Positions 44,314 to 53,124 of a stretch of DNA of 64,000 bases are shown in pieces. Location of the stretch: assembly GCA_020636045.1 (NCBI GenBank), contig JACJYP010000017.1, positions 1 through 64,000 on the forward strand, in the 5' to 3' direction. Numbering within the stretch: the first letter of the stretch is position 1; each line of letters starts with the position of its first letter. The notes under the pieces are model-generated. The model had not been told where the DNA came from, did not search any database, and saw nothing but the letters and a program-made list of their open reading frames with translations. A program made the translations under genes and the position numbers. The DNA comes from Lewinellaceae bacterium (lineage in GTDB: Bacteria > Bacteroidota > Bacteroidia > Chitinophagales > Saprospiraceae).

Positions 44314-45600
44314 ATGAGTGCAATTCGTGAAATCATCGCTCGCGAGATCCTCGACAGCCGTGGCAACCCCACGATCGAGGCGGAAGTATGGACGGAAACC
44401 GGCTTCGCCGGCCGCGCCGCCGTACCCAGCGGCGCCAGCACCGGGGTGCATGAAGCCGTCGAACTCCGCGACGACGATGCGGGACGCTACCTTGGCAAAG
44501 GGGTGCAGGAAGCCGTAAAAAATGTTGAAAAACTTATCCGCCCCGAACTCGTAGGGCTTGAAGTGAGCGATCAGATCCGCATCGACCGGCTGATGATCGA
44601 GCGGGACGGCACCCGCAACAAATCCAAAATAGGCGCCAATGCGATCCTGGCGGTCAGCCTGGCCACCGCCCGCGCCGCGGCCGAAGAACTCGGACAGCCG
44701 CTGTACCGCTACCTCGGCGGCGTCAACGCACACGTGCTGCCCGTGCCGATGATGAACATCCTGAACGGCGGCGCGCACGCCGACAACGGCATTGATTTTC
44801 AGGAATTTATGATCATGCCGGTGGGCGCAGATTCCTTCCGCGAGGGCCTGCGCATGGGGGTAGAGATCTTCCACCACCTGAAAAAAGTGCTGAAAAGCAA
44901 GGGCTACGCGACCAACGTCGGCGACGAAGGCGGCTTCGCCCCCGGCATCAAAAACAACGAAGAAGCGATCCAGATGGTGATGACCGCTATCGAAGCGGCC
45001 GGCTTCCGCCCGCTCGACGACATTGTGATCGCCCTGGATGCTGCGTCGTCCGAATTTTTTGACCAGGAAAAAGGCGAATACGTATTCAAAAAATCGACGG
45101 GCGACCGCCTGTCGAAGAAAGACATGGTGGCATTCTGGAAAGACTGGTGCAACCGCTACCCGATCTACAGCATCGAGGACGGCTGCGCGGAAGACGACTG
45201 GGAAGGCTGGAAAATGATGACCGAGACCCTGGGACACCGCATCCAGTTGGTGGGCGACGACCTGTTTGTCACCAACGTGGAGCGCCTGCAAAAGGGCATC
45301 GACGAAAAGATCGCCAACTCGATCCTGATCAAGGTCAACCAGATCGGCTCGCTCACCGAAACCATCGAATCGGTCAGCCTCGCCACACGCCACGCCTACA
45401 CCTCCGTGATCAGCCACCGTTCCGGCGAAACGGAAGACACCACCATCGCCGACCTGGCCGTCGCGCTCAATACCGGACAGATCAAGACCGGCTCGGCCAG
45501 CCGCTCCGACCGGGTGGCCAAGTACAACCAGTTGCTCCGCATCGAGGAGGAACTGGGCGAGGCCGCTACATACCTCGGGCGTTCGGTGTTCGGCCTTTGA
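44314..45600 (+). CDS. eno: Enolase
   Basis: A 428-aa full-length enolase, converting 2-phosphoglycerate to phosphoenolpyruvate in glycolysis, cytosolic and Mg-dependent. The N-domain has REIIAREILDSRGNPTIEAEV and AAVPSGASTGVHEAVELRD. The catalytic core has GGAHADNGIDFQEFMIMP, GDEGGFAP, the metal ligands in ALDAAS, YSIEDG and QLVGDDLFVTN, the base Lys in ILIKVNQIG, and the substrate loop SHRSGETEDTTIADLAV with KTGSASRSDR. Monocistronic: it has a -7 box upstream and a strong terminator at 45627-45658. Confidence 0.99.
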   Translation: MSAIREIIAREILDSRGNPTIEAEVWTETGFAGRAAVPSGASTGVHEAVELRDDDAGRYLGKGVQEAVKNVEKLIRPELVGLEVSDQIRIDRLMIERDGTRNKSKIGANAILAVSLATARAAAEELGQPLYRYLGGVNAHVLPVPMMNILNGGAHADNGIDFQEFMIMPVGADSFREGLRMGVEIFHHLKKVLKSKGYATNVGDEGGFAPGIKNNEEAIQMVMTAIEAAGFRPLDDIVIALDAASSEFFDQEKGEYVFKKSTGDRLSKKDMVAFWKDWCNRYPIYSIEDGCAEDDWEGWKMMTETLGHRIQLVGDDLFVTNVERLQKGIDEKIANSILIKVNQIGSLTETIESVSLATRHAYTSVISHRSGETEDTTIADLAVALNTGQIKTGSASRSDRVAKYNQLLRIEEELGEAATYLGRSVFGL

Positions 45601-45626
45601 GAAAGTTCTCTTTTGTGATAAAACCC

Positions 45627-45658
45627 AAGCGCCCCTCCGGACTGGAAGGGCGCTTTTT
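45627..45658 (+). terminator. Terminator after eno
   Basis: AAGCGCCC (45627-45634) and GGGCGCTT (45648-45655) pair perfectly and are followed by a T run. Confidence 0.85.
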
Positions 45659-45775
45659 GTTTATTACCGGTTGCAATATTTCGTATCTTCAAATTACAAA
45701 ACAAACCCAGGGTTTCGATAGGGTTTCTGAATTTTTTTACAGAACTGATCATTCATAAATTTCAGCCAAAAGCAA

Positions 45776-46663
45776 ATGGATAACTCAGTCAACTATTTTG
45801 AAAAAATACTGCAAAACTGGGAGCACGGCGTTTTAGACTATTTGCCTAAAGTGTTCCTGGCGCTTCTGGTGTTGATAGCATTCGCATTGCTGGCAAAATT
45901 TGCCCGGACGGCAAGCCTGAAATTCTATTCCAAAACGATCAGGTATCATCTGGAAATAGCCAAAATAATATCGTCCCTTATTTATTTTTTCTTCCTTTTA
46001 TCAGGCGTATTTCTGGCTTTACAGATCATTGGCCTCGAACAAATACTGACCAAGTTGTTGGCAGGAGCAGGCATTATCGGCATTATCGCAGGTTTTGCAT
46101 TTAAAGACATTGCCTCGAATATTTTCGCAGGGCTGCTTTTAAAGATGCAACACCCTTTTCAAAAAGACGACTGGGTATTAATAGACGATAATTATGGCGT
46201 AATTATGGAAATCGGCTGGATCACCACGACGATCCGGACGGTTCCGGGACAAGAGGTTTTTGTGCCAAACCAGGTGATTTACAATAACACGTTTACAAAT
46301 TTTTCGACCTTTAAAAAAAGAAGGGTCATCCTGGAAAGCGGCGTTTCTTATGGCGACGACCTGGAACACGTCAAAGCGGTTGCTTTGGACGAAGTAAAAA
46401 AATTGGATGAATTGTTGCCCGATGAAGACGTGGATTTTTACTTCACTAAAATCGGAAATTCCACTTTTAATTTTCAGTTGCGTTTCTGGATCAGATTCAG
46501 CACGAACAACGATTACCAGAAAGCGATGAGCGATATTATCATCCGCATAAAAAAGCGATTTGAAAAAGAAAACATCACCATTGCTTATCCTGTAACCACG
46601 CTGGATTTCGGGGTAAAAGGCGGCACAAATTTGTTTGATAAAGATATAAAGATCACATCCTGA
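45776..46663 (+). CDS. MscS-family mechanosensitive ion channel
   Basis: A 295-aa protein with three membrane spans in the first ~110 residues (VFLALLVLIAFALLAKFA; IISSLIYFFFLLSGVFLAL; LLAGAGIIGIIAGFAF). The MscS pore-beta junction follows (GFAFKDIASNIFAGLLLKM, then HPFQKDDWVLI and RTVPGQEVFVPNQVIYNN). It opens under membrane tension to release solutes during osmotic downshock. The sequence is visibly AT-richer than its neighbours, as is the following marC, so both may have been acquired together. marC starts 42 nt after its stop. Confidence 0.95.
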   Translation: MDNSVNYFEKILQNWEHGVLDYLPKVFLALLVLIAFALLAKFARTASLKFYSKTIRYHLEIAKIISSLIYFFFLLSGVFLALQIIGLEQILTKLLAGAGIIGIIAGFAFKDIASNIFAGLLLKMQHPFQKDDWVLIDDNYGVIMEIGWITTTIRTVPGQEVFVPNQVIYNNTFTNFSTFKKRRVILESGVSYGDDLEHVKAVALDEVKKLDELLPDEDVDFYFTKIGNSTFNFQLRFWIRFSTNNDYQKAMSDIIIRIKKRFEKENITIAYPVTTLDFGVKGGTNLFDKDIKITS

Positions 46664-46705
46664 ACGCTTTGAAATTCCGCGCAAGCGTTTGAAAATGAAA
46701 TAAAG

Positions 46706-47317
46706 ATGCAGGAATTATTTACGTATGCGCTGAGCGTATTTATGGGCTTTTTTGCGATCATGAATCCCATTGCAAATACGCCTATTTTTTTGGGACTGGT
46801 GGAAGGCGAAACCACGGACGATAAAAAGAAGATCGCCAGAACTGCGTCTATTGTCGCGTTTCTTATTGTCACCTCTTTTGTAATAGCCGGAAAATATATC
46901 TTTGAATTGTTCGGCATCACGATACCGGCGTTTAAAATAACCGGCGGCCTGCTTATCTTTTACGTCGGATTTGAAATGCTGATGTCTCAAAAATCCAAAA
47001 TACACAACATCGCCGACCCAAATGCGCAAAACAATCTCGCGATCTCGCCCTTGGCCATTCCGATCCTTGCAGGCCCCGGCACCATCGTTACGGCCATGGA
47101 TTTTGTTACGAATGCAGGGTATATCCGCGTTGGAATTGTGATTGCCGTTTTTGCCTTGATGATCTTTCTCACGTATCTGGCTTTTATGGCCAGCGACGCA
47201 ATTGTAAGGGCCGTAGGCGACAATTTGATTTCCGTTATCGGGAAACTGATGGGATTGATCCTTGCGATCATCGGAACAGGAATGGTTACCGAAGGAATCA
47301 AACTTACCTTCCTATAA
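46706..47317 (+). CDS. MarC-family integral membrane protein
   Basis: A 203-aa protein with about six membrane spans. MarC signatures are ALSVFMGFFAIMNPIANTPIFLGL at the start, FKITGGLLIFYVGFEML in the middle and SPLAIPILAGPGTIVTAM near 115. It ends in ISVIGKLMGLILAIIGTGM. Despite the name, the family is no longer thought to be a multidrug transporter; its function is unknown. It is AT-rich like the mscS gene 42 nt upstream and is probably co-transcribed with it; membrane-stress response is a reasonable inference from that pairing. Confidence 0.93.
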   Translation: MQELFTYALSVFMGFFAIMNPIANTPIFLGLVEGETTDDKKKIARTASIVAFLIVTSFVIAGKYIFELFGITIPAFKITGGLLIFYVGFEMLMSQKSKIHNIADPNAQNNLAISPLAIPILAGPGTIVTAMDFVTNAGYIRVGIVIAVFALMIFLTYLAFMASDAIVRAVGDNLISVIGKLMGLILAIIGTGMVTEGIKLTFL

Positions 47318-47400
47318 CAAGACCCATTCAGAGTTCTTTGCGTTTGTCGGCACAGCCGGCACGGATAGGGCACACATGGTATAGCCATGCACAATAAGAG

Positions 47401-47418
47401 GATCAAAGTTCTTTGATC
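47401..47418. repeat. 18-bp perfect palindrome GATCAAAG-TT-CTTTGATC
   Basis: Perfect 8-bp arms with a 2-nt spacer, just upstream of, and overlapping the earliest possible start of, the DUF1295 gene. It has the size and symmetry of a dimeric repressor operator; the regulator is unknown. Confidence 0.4.
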
Positions 47419-48411
47419 GCAATTCGGTATAAAAAAGCATTTTTGCAGACAAAACAACACTCCGCTTTGATCCGAACAACACTGCTTTTGATCGCGGCCC
47501 TGCTGGCCCTGCCGGTATTGGCCTTTTACTACGACATTCCACTGGACGCCCCGCAACAGGAGGCGCTCATGACGGCCGTTGCGATCATGTGCGTAGCGGC
47601 CCTGATCTGTTTTTTCACGAGCGAGATCACGCGCAACTACAGCCAGGTGGACAAGTTGTGGAGCCTGATGCCCATCCTTTATACCTGGTATTTCAGCCGG
47701 GAAAGCGGGTTTGACGACCGCCTGGTGCTGATGGCCATCCTGGTTACCGCTTGGGGGCTTCGACTGAGCGCAAATTTTGCCCGGCGCGACGGCTATCACC
47801 CCATCCCCTGGAAAGGCGAAGAAGACTACCGCTGGAGCGTGTTGCGACAGCACCCGGTGCTGGGGAAGCGGCTGCCCTGGATGCTGTTCAACCTGTTCTT
47901 TATTTCCTTTTACCAGCATACGCTGATCCTGCTTTTTTGCCTGCCCGCACTGGTCGCCTGGCAGGGACAAGGCACGCCACTCAACCTGATCGATATCGCC
48001 GCGGCCGTGCTGATGTTTTTGGCAATCAGCGTGGAAACACTCGCCGATCAGCAGCAATATGAATTTCAGGCGGAAAAACACCGTCGTATACGGGAAGGGC
48101 TTCCGCTGGAAGGCGATTATGCCGCAGGTTTTTGCAGAAGCGGGCTTTGGGCATACGTCAGGCATCCCAATTACGCGGCCGAGCAGGCGATCTGGCTTTT
48201 TTACTACCTTTTCGGCGTTGCGGCGACCGGCCGCTGGCTCAACTGGTCGCTGGCGGGCGTGCTGCTGCTCATGTTGCTTTTTATCGGAAGTTCGGATTTC
48301 AGCGAGAAAATTTCGGCAAGCAAGTACCCGGAATACCGCGATTACCAGCGCTGTGTGCCGCGTTTTTTTCCTGGGCTGCCGTTTTCAAAGCGTTCAGAAA
48401 CTGTGAAATAA
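47413..48411 (+). CDS. DUF1295 membrane protein (steroid 5-alpha-reductase-like)
   Basis: Up to 332 aa. There is no ATG before the first membrane span, so the start must be a TTG: 47413 (inside a palindrome), 47443 or 47467. It has about six spans (TTLLLIAALLALPVLAFYYD, AIMCVAALICFFTSEI, LPWMLFNLFFISFYQHTLILLFCLP, LNWSLAGVLLLMLLFIGS). The C-terminal family motif is QAEKHRRIREGLPLEGDYAAGFCRSGLWAYVRHPNY cut by loops, with the RHPNY motif used for NADPH binding in relatives. It is a likely membrane oxidoreductase acting on a lipid or isoprenoid; the substrate is unknown. It follows marC after 95 bp, with normal GC. Confidence 0.82.
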   Translation: MIAIRYKKAFLQTKQHSALIRTTLLLIAALLALPVLAFYYDIPLDAPQQEALMTAVAIMCVAALICFFTSEITRNYSQVDKLWSLMPILYTWYFSRESGFDDRLVLMAILVTAWGLRLSANFARRDGYHPIPWKGEEDYRWSVLRQHPVLGKRLPWMLFNLFFISFYQHTLILLFCLPALVAWQGQGTPLNLIDIAAAVLMFLAISVETLADQQQYEFQAEKHRRIREGLPLEGDYAAGFCRSGLWAYVRHPNYAAEQAIWLFYYLFGVAATGRWLNWSLAGVLLLMLLFIGSSDFSEKISASKYPEYRDYQRCVPRFFPGLPFSKRSETVK

Positions 48412-48461
48412 ATTTTAAAGTGATCTCTGTTCGCCCCCGGCCGGATGCTGCCGCGTTTAAG

Positions 48462-48511
48462 GAACGGTCAAATAACAAGGTCGCGATTTTGGCGGCTTTA
48501 TTTGATCGTTC
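48462..48511 (+). repeat. Long inverted repeat upstream of the NlpC/P60 gene
   Basis: GAACGGTCAAATAA (48462-48475) and TTATTTGATCGTTC (48498-48511) pair over 14 positions with one G-U, enclosing 22 nt. There is no T run, so it is more likely a leader structure or operator than a terminator. It lies 21 nt before ATG 48533. Confidence 0.5.
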
Positions 48512-48532
48512 ATCAGTGAAAAAAGATTCAAC

Positions 48533-49060
48533 ATGCCCATACCTGCCTTGAAAAAAACACAATGGTTGCTGCTCGTCATACTGACCGCTTCAATCTATCA
48601 ATGCAAACTGTTCCAAAAAACGGAAAAAAGGGCGCCGGCGCCCGTCAGCAGCCGCGAGGCGACCTTCCGGCGCGACATCGTGAGTTATGCGACCCGGTAC
48701 AAGGGCGCCAAATACACCCCCGCCGGAAAAAAGCCGTCCACCGGTTTCGACTGCTCCGGATTTACCAGTTACGTGATGGATCACTTCAACATCAGCCTGT
48801 CGCCCGCCGCGCGCGAACAGGTAAAACAGGGGCGTGAGCGCCCCGTAGAGGACGCAAAGCCCGGCGACCTGATATTCTTCCGCCGGGGTCCCGGCCAGCC
48901 GATCTTCCACGTTTCCCTCGTCAAATCCAACAACGGAAAGAGCCTGTACGTCATCCACAGCACCACTTCCCGGGGAGTGATCGAAGAAGATGTGCTGAGC
49001 AGTTCGTACTGGAAGCCATATATTGATTCTGCACGCGATGTGGTGTCTGCGAAGTTTTAG
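48533..49060 (+). CDS. NlpC/P60 (C40) cell-wall peptidase
   Basis: A 175-aa exported protein. The N-terminal signal WLLLVILTASIYQC could be a lipoprotein signal, but Gln before Cys is atypical. The NlpC/P60 domain has the catalytic Cys in GFDCSGF (near residue 73), the His in IFHVSLV (near 125) and a further polar residue in VIHSTT. It cleaves peptides of peptidoglycan, usually gamma-D-Glu-diamino acid bonds, in the periplasm. Its end overlaps the start of the next gene by 23 nt, so the two are translationally coupled; together with the gene after that they form a three-gene envelope cluster. Confidence 0.92.
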   Translation: MPIPALKKTQWLLLVILTASIYQCKLFQKTEKRAPAPVSSREATFRRDIVSYATRYKGAKYTPAGKKPSTGFDCSGFTSYVMDHFNISLSPAAREQVKQGRERPVEDAKPGDLIFFRRGPGQPIFHVSLVKSNNGKSLYVIHSTTSRGVIEEDVLSSSYWKPYIDSARDVVSAKF

Positions 49061-50135
49061 TGTAGCAGCAACCGCCTGCCTGTTCTTTTTTTCCTGCACC
49101 GAAAAAGAAACTCCAAGGCAGGTTACGCCCGCTTTCTATTACTGGCAAACCACGCTGGAAATATCCCGTGACACCCGGCGCTATCTCGATTCGCTCGGAT
49201 GCCGGAAGTTATACGTCAAACTGCTCGACATCGGGCCCGACCCCGCCGGCGCAGGCATCATACCCTATTCCAGGCTCGAAACCGCCGATTCCATTCCTTT
49301 GCAGGGCATTGCGGTGGTGCCGGTCTTTTTCATTGCCAATGAAGTGTTTCGCGATGTTTCGGCGGCGCAGATCGAGCGGCTGTCGGAAAAGGTCGTGCAA
49401 ACGCTTGGCACGTACCCCCGGCTGTACGGCGGTGCGCCGTTTCCCGCAGAAGTCCAGTTCGACTGCGACTGGACGCCTTCCACCCGGGCCGCCTTTTTCG
49501 ATTTCCTGCAAAAGGTCGATCGCCGGCTACCCGACAGCGTCGTGCTGAGCGCAACGATCCGCCTGCACCAGTACAAATTCCCCGAACAGACCGGCGTGCC
49601 GCCTGTCGACCGAGGCATGCTGATGTTTTACAACACGGGAGACATCGAAGATCCTGCCTACGGCAATTCGATCTTTACGCCTGCCGACGCCGAAAAATAC
49701 ACGAGCGGAACCCTGCGCCCCTACCCGCTTCCTCTCGATCTGGCGCTGCCCGTTTTTTCCTGGACCCTGGTCTATCGCGACGCCGAGCTCTGGAAAATTT
49801 TGCCCGGCATGGAGGATACAGAACTGTCGGACACCACTTTTTTTGCCCCTGCCGTATCCAACGATCTTTTGCAAAAGGCATCTTTTTCACGCAGTTACGT
49901 AAAAAAAGGCACTTTCCGGTCGGGACATTATCTTCGCCCTGGCGACTTGTTGCGCACGGAATGGATATCGCCGGCAACGCTGCTGGAAGCGGCAACGCTG
50001 GCAGCCGGCGCCAGCCTGTCCGATGCAACGACGGTATCTTTTTTCCACCTCGAACAAACGACCCCGCATCGCTACCAAACACCCTTGCTGGATTCAGTAT
50101 GCCGAATCATTCGAACACCGCAAAAGAGAGAATAA
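49038..50135 (+). CDS. Conserved Bacteroidota lipoprotein, TIM-barrel-like, unknown function
   Basis: 365 aa from ATG 49038 (MWCLRSFSVAATACLFFFSC), overlapping the NlpC gene by 23 nt; lipobox FFSC. The mature part starts FYYWQTTLEISRDTRRYLDSLG. It then carries strands and motifs that suggest a glycosidase-type barrel: LYVKLLDIG, VVPVFFIANEVF, EVQFDCDWTPSTR (acidic D-C-D), LSATIRLHQYKF and DRGMLMFYN. I remember this motif set from conserved Bacteroidota proteins without known activity. The DCDWT and TIRLHQ blocks are the best candidates for a sugar-binding or catalytic cleft. Its end overlaps the next gene by 37 nt. Confidence 0.75.
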   Translation: MWCLRSFSVAATACLFFFSCTEKETPRQVTPAFYYWQTTLEISRDTRRYLDSLGCRKLYVKLLDIGPDPAGAGIIPYSRLETADSIPLQGIAVVPVFFIANEVFRDVSAAQIERLSEKVVQTLGTYPRLYGGAPFPAEVQFDCDWTPSTRAAFFDFLQKVDRRLPDSVVLSATIRLHQYKFPEQTGVPPVDRGMLMFYNTGDIEDPAYGNSIFTPADAEKYTSGTLRPYPLPLDLALPVFSWTLVYRDAELWKILPGMEDTELSDTTFFAPAVSNDLLQKASFSRSYVKKGTFRSGHYLRPGDLLRTEWISPATLLEAATLAAGASLSDATTVSFFHLEQTTPHRYQTPLLDSVCRIIRTPQKRE

Positions 50136-52531
50136 CACCCGCCGCAGGGCTCCGCACCTACCTGCAAAACCTGCGTGCAGCCGCTACAGCATACCGGTAT
50201 GGCGTATGGCCGCTGTTCTTTTTCTTCTTTTTTGGCAACGCCTTTCACAGCCCCGAATCCCTTCCGGAAACCACCGGACGGGGCGCCTGCGGCCCGAAGA
50301 AAGAAATGAGCGGCGGCTACACCTTTTTGCATCCCGATATCATCAACAAGAATGCAGCCTATGCGCCGTTTTTTATCAAATGGGATGATTATTACCAGCG
50401 CTTCTATTTCAACCGCGACGTACAACGTGAGGAGAACATCGAAGAATGGATCGGGCGTTTTTGCGGGCAGCCTGCTTTTGAAGACGTGGACTACCTCGTT
50501 TATCAGAGCAGCATAGAAGAACTGATCCGCCTGCGGAATGCCACCCTGGACCCTGAAAAGAAGACGCCCCTGCCTTACCAACTGGCCGGCAACACTTTTG
50601 CCGAAATGATCGTGTTCAACAAATGCACGGAGGTGATCGACTACCTGATGTACGCCAAAAAGTGCGAACCCTACGTGACGGCCGGCGGCGACGGGTGGAC
50701 GATCCCGGAACGCGATACGGCCGCCATGAACACCCTGATCAACGAAGGGCTCGGGCGATTCGGTCAGACAAAGTCGTATTTCGTCAAACTCCGCTACACC
50801 TATCAGATCGTGCGCATGGCGCATTATTCGCACAACTGGGGCTACACCGTTGACCTTTACAATTACCTTTTCCCAAAACTGGACCTGAAAAAACCGAGTA
50901 TCATCTACTACTGGACCCTCGGGCATCTCGCCGGCGCCCTGCAAAAACTGGGGAAATACCCCGAAGCTGCCTACGAGTACGCGCGCATCTTCCGGCACTG
51001 CCCCTCCAAACGCGCTCAGGCGTACCGGAGCTGGGTGATCCGCAACGACCAGGACTGGCTGCAAACGCTGCGGCTCTGTCGCAGCGACGCCGAGAAATCG
51101 ACCCTGTACATCATGCGCGCCGGAGGCTCCCATACCCATGCCGTAGAGGACATGGCCGAGGTGTACAAACTCGATCCGCAGAATCCGCAACTCGACCTGC
51201 TGCTGGTGAGTGAAGTGCAGGAGCTGGAAAAAGCGCTGTTGCGCACCGAAGTCACGGATAAAAAATACGGCACTGCCAGGGGCGCGCTGAAACGACAGCA
51301 GGCAGCACAGCACCTGCTCAACCTGCAAAGTTTCGTGCGCAGGGCGCTTCGGGAGAAAGGGCTCGCCAACACCAAACTGTGGCTGTGCATGAGCGGTTAC
51401 CTCGAACTGCTGGCAGGTGATATCTACGCCGCGAACAATACTTTCAACCGCGCGGAAAAAAGTTTTGACAACAAATCGGAATACGACAAACAACTGTACC
51501 GGCAACTCGAGATCTGGCGGGCCCTGCTGGAAATCCTCAAACTCGACCCCTCCAACGAGCAATACCGCGATATGATGGCATTCAAGGTCAGAAGCCTGGA
51601 TGCCTTTAAATACAACCGTTACCTCGAACTGTTCCTGCAGGACTGGCTGTCAAAACGCTATGCGGAAAGCAAACATCCCGGCAAAGCCATACTCGCGGCT
51701 TATCCGCCCAAAGCCCTGCGCTACAACCCCGACCTGATCGTCATCGACGACCTCCTGAAACTGTCGCTGGAAGAAGACCCTGTGCTGTTGGAAAAAGCGA
51801 TGAAGATCGACACGAACAACGAGCAGATCAGGGCGTTTTTGCTGGAAACAAAGGGCGCCTACCTGTTGAGCCTGGGACAACCCGAAGCTGCGCTGCTGAC
51901 CCTGCGCGAGATCAAACCAACAGAGGAAGTTTCCCTCACGAAATACACGCCTTTCCGCGAAAAAGTGGGCGAGCGGATAAACCGGGAGGTTTCCGACAGT
52001 CTGTTCCTCAACCGACGGCAGATCGCCCAGAAAATACTCGACTTCGATTTCAGGGCCAAAGCGGCACAAGCCGTCCGGGACAGCAGCGCGGCCTGGTACT
52101 ACTATCTGATCGGACTGGGGTACTACAACATGTCCTATTTCGGATATGAATGGGAGGTGACGGATTTCTACAGGGATGGCTACAACCAGTTGAGGCTGGC
52201 GCAGGGGCCTGTTTTTCCGATGGCGGGCTCGCCCAACGGCAACCGCGAAAACATCGACCTGAGTCTGGCACATTCCTATTTCCAGAAAGCGCTCGAAGTG
52301 GCCTACAACCCCGAGATCGCGGCCCGCGCAGCCTTTATGGCAGCCAGGTGCCGGCAAAAGCAGTGGTTCTGCGCACCGGAATGCACGTACAGGCCGGGCA
52401 GCAAACTGATCCCGGTGCTGCCCGACGCGTACATGGACGAATACCGGCTGCTGATCAACCGTTATCCGAACACCCGGTTCTACCAGGCTGTCGTAAAAGA
52501 GTGCAAGTGGCTGGCGGCGTATGCGCGCTGA
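50099..52531 (+). CDS. Large TPR-like envelope protein, unknown function
   Basis: 810 aa from ATG 50099 (MPNHSNTAKER), overlapping the preceding lipoprotein gene by 37 nt. A Phe-rich hydrophobic stretch near residues 40-52 (VWPLFFFFFFGNAF) may be a signal or anchor. The remainder is helical with TPR-like pairs (GHLAGALQKLGKYPEAAYEYARIFRHCP; ETKGAYLLSLGQPEAALLTLREIKP; DLSLAHSYFQKALEVAYNPEIAARAAFMAARC) and many Tyr/Trp residues. It has no enzymatic motif. With the NlpC peptidase and the TIM-barrel-like lipoprotein it forms a tightly overlapping cluster, possibly working on the cell wall or an exported glycan. It converges on ndk with a 5-nt gap. Confidence 0.78.
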   Translation: MPNHSNTAKERITPAAGLRTYLQNLRAAATAYRYGVWPLFFFFFFGNAFHSPESLPETTGRGACGPKKEMSGGYTFLHPDIINKNAAYAPFFIKWDDYYQRFYFNRDVQREENIEEWIGRFCGQPAFEDVDYLVYQSSIEELIRLRNATLDPEKKTPLPYQLAGNTFAEMIVFNKCTEVIDYLMYAKKCEPYVTAGGDGWTIPERDTAAMNTLINEGLGRFGQTKSYFVKLRYTYQIVRMAHYSHNWGYTVDLYNYLFPKLDLKKPSIIYYWTLGHLAGALQKLGKYPEAAYEYARIFRHCPSKRAQAYRSWVIRNDQDWLQTLRLCRSDAEKSTLYIMRAGGSHTHAVEDMAEVYKLDPQNPQLDLLLVSEVQELEKALLRTEVTDKKYGTARGALKRQQAAQHLLNLQSFVRRALREKGLANTKLWLCMSGYLELLAGDIYAANNTFNRAEKSFDNKSEYDKQLYRQLEIWRALLEILKLDPSNEQYRDMMAFKVRSLDAFKYNRYLELFLQDWLSKRYAESKHPGKAILAAYPPKALRYNPDLIVIDDLLKLSLEEDPVLLEKAMKIDTNNEQIRAFLLETKGAYLLSLGQPEAALLTLREIKPTEEVSLTKYTPFREKVGERINREVSDSLFLNRRQIAQKILDFDFRAKAAQAVRDSSAAWYYYLIGLGYYNMSYFGYEWEVTDFYRDGYNQLRLAQGPVFPMAGSPNGNRENIDLSLAHSYFQKALEVAYNPEIAARAAFMAARCRQKQWFCAPECTYRPGSKLIPVLPDAYMDEYRLLINRYPNTRFYQAVVKECKWLAAYAR

Positions 52532-52536
52532 GCGGA

Positions 52537-52956
52537 TCAGTACATTTCCACCCCGCCGAAATGGAAGGCGCCTTCGATAGCGGCGTTCTCGTCGCTGTCG
52601 GAACCGTGCACGGCATTTTCGCCGACGCTGGTCGCGTATTTGGCGCGGATGGTGCCGGGAGCAGCGTTCGCCGGATTGGTGGCGCCGATCAGCGTGCGGA
52701 AATCTTCCACAGCGTTGTCTTTTTCCAGGATTGCCGCCACGATGGGGCCGCTGCTCATGAATTCGCACAACTCGCCGTAGAAGGGGCGCTCTTTATGCAC
52801 AGCGTAAAATTCGCCTGCTTTGTCGAGGCTCAGCCGGGTGAGTTTCATGGCCACGATGCGGAAGCCTGCGGCGTTGATCATCTGAAGGATGTTGCCAATA
52901 TTACCGGCGCGCACAGCGTCGGGTTTGATCATGGTAAATGTGCGGTTACCTGCCAT
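52537..52956 (-). CDS. ndk: Nucleoside diphosphate kinase
   Basis: 139 aa from ATG 52956 (MAGNRTFTMIKPDAV), the usual family length. A TTG 75 nt upstream is excluded because the promoter box at 53036-53029 overlaps it. Ndk transfers phosphate from ATP to NDPs through a phospho-His intermediate; the active-site His117 is in NAVHGSDS. Other signatures are FTMIKPDAV, ERPFYGELCEFM and GATNPANAAPGTIRAKYA. Cytosolic. It is convergent with the TPR-like gene and divergent from the DHH phosphoesterase. Confidence 0.98.
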   Translation of the reverse strand: MAGNRTFTMIKPDAVRAGNIGNILQMINAAGFRIVAMKLTRLSLDKAGEFYAVHKERPFYGELCEFMSSGPIVAAILEKDNAVEDFRTLIGATNPANAAPGTIRAKYATSVGENAVHGSDSDENAAIEGAFHFGGVEMY

Positions 52957-53028
52957 TGTATGAACGTAGGTTGATGAATGATGCTGGTGAATTCGCCGGA
53001 AGACAAAGCCGTGTTCCGATCGAGCGCG

Positions 53029-53056
53029 CAAAGGTAGAGCAAGATTTTATTTCAAA
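53029..53056 (-). promoter_or_regulatory. Promoter for ndk
   Basis: On the minus strand TTTG (53056-53053), 16 nt, then TACCTTTG (53036-53029). Close to the Bacteroidota -33/-7 pattern; leader about 66 nt to ATG 52956. Confidence 0.6.
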
Positions 53057-53124
53057 CAGAGGAGCAAAAAAGGTTTTCTGAAAAATAATATCCGGCGCAC
53101 CCTGCATTTCATACGCGAATACCG

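Noticed and set aside
42624..44330. 568-codon open frame antisense to the patatin gene
   Set aside because: Gln/His/Arg-rich with no fold features, and it runs into the eno start; the patatin motifs on the minus strand are convincing.
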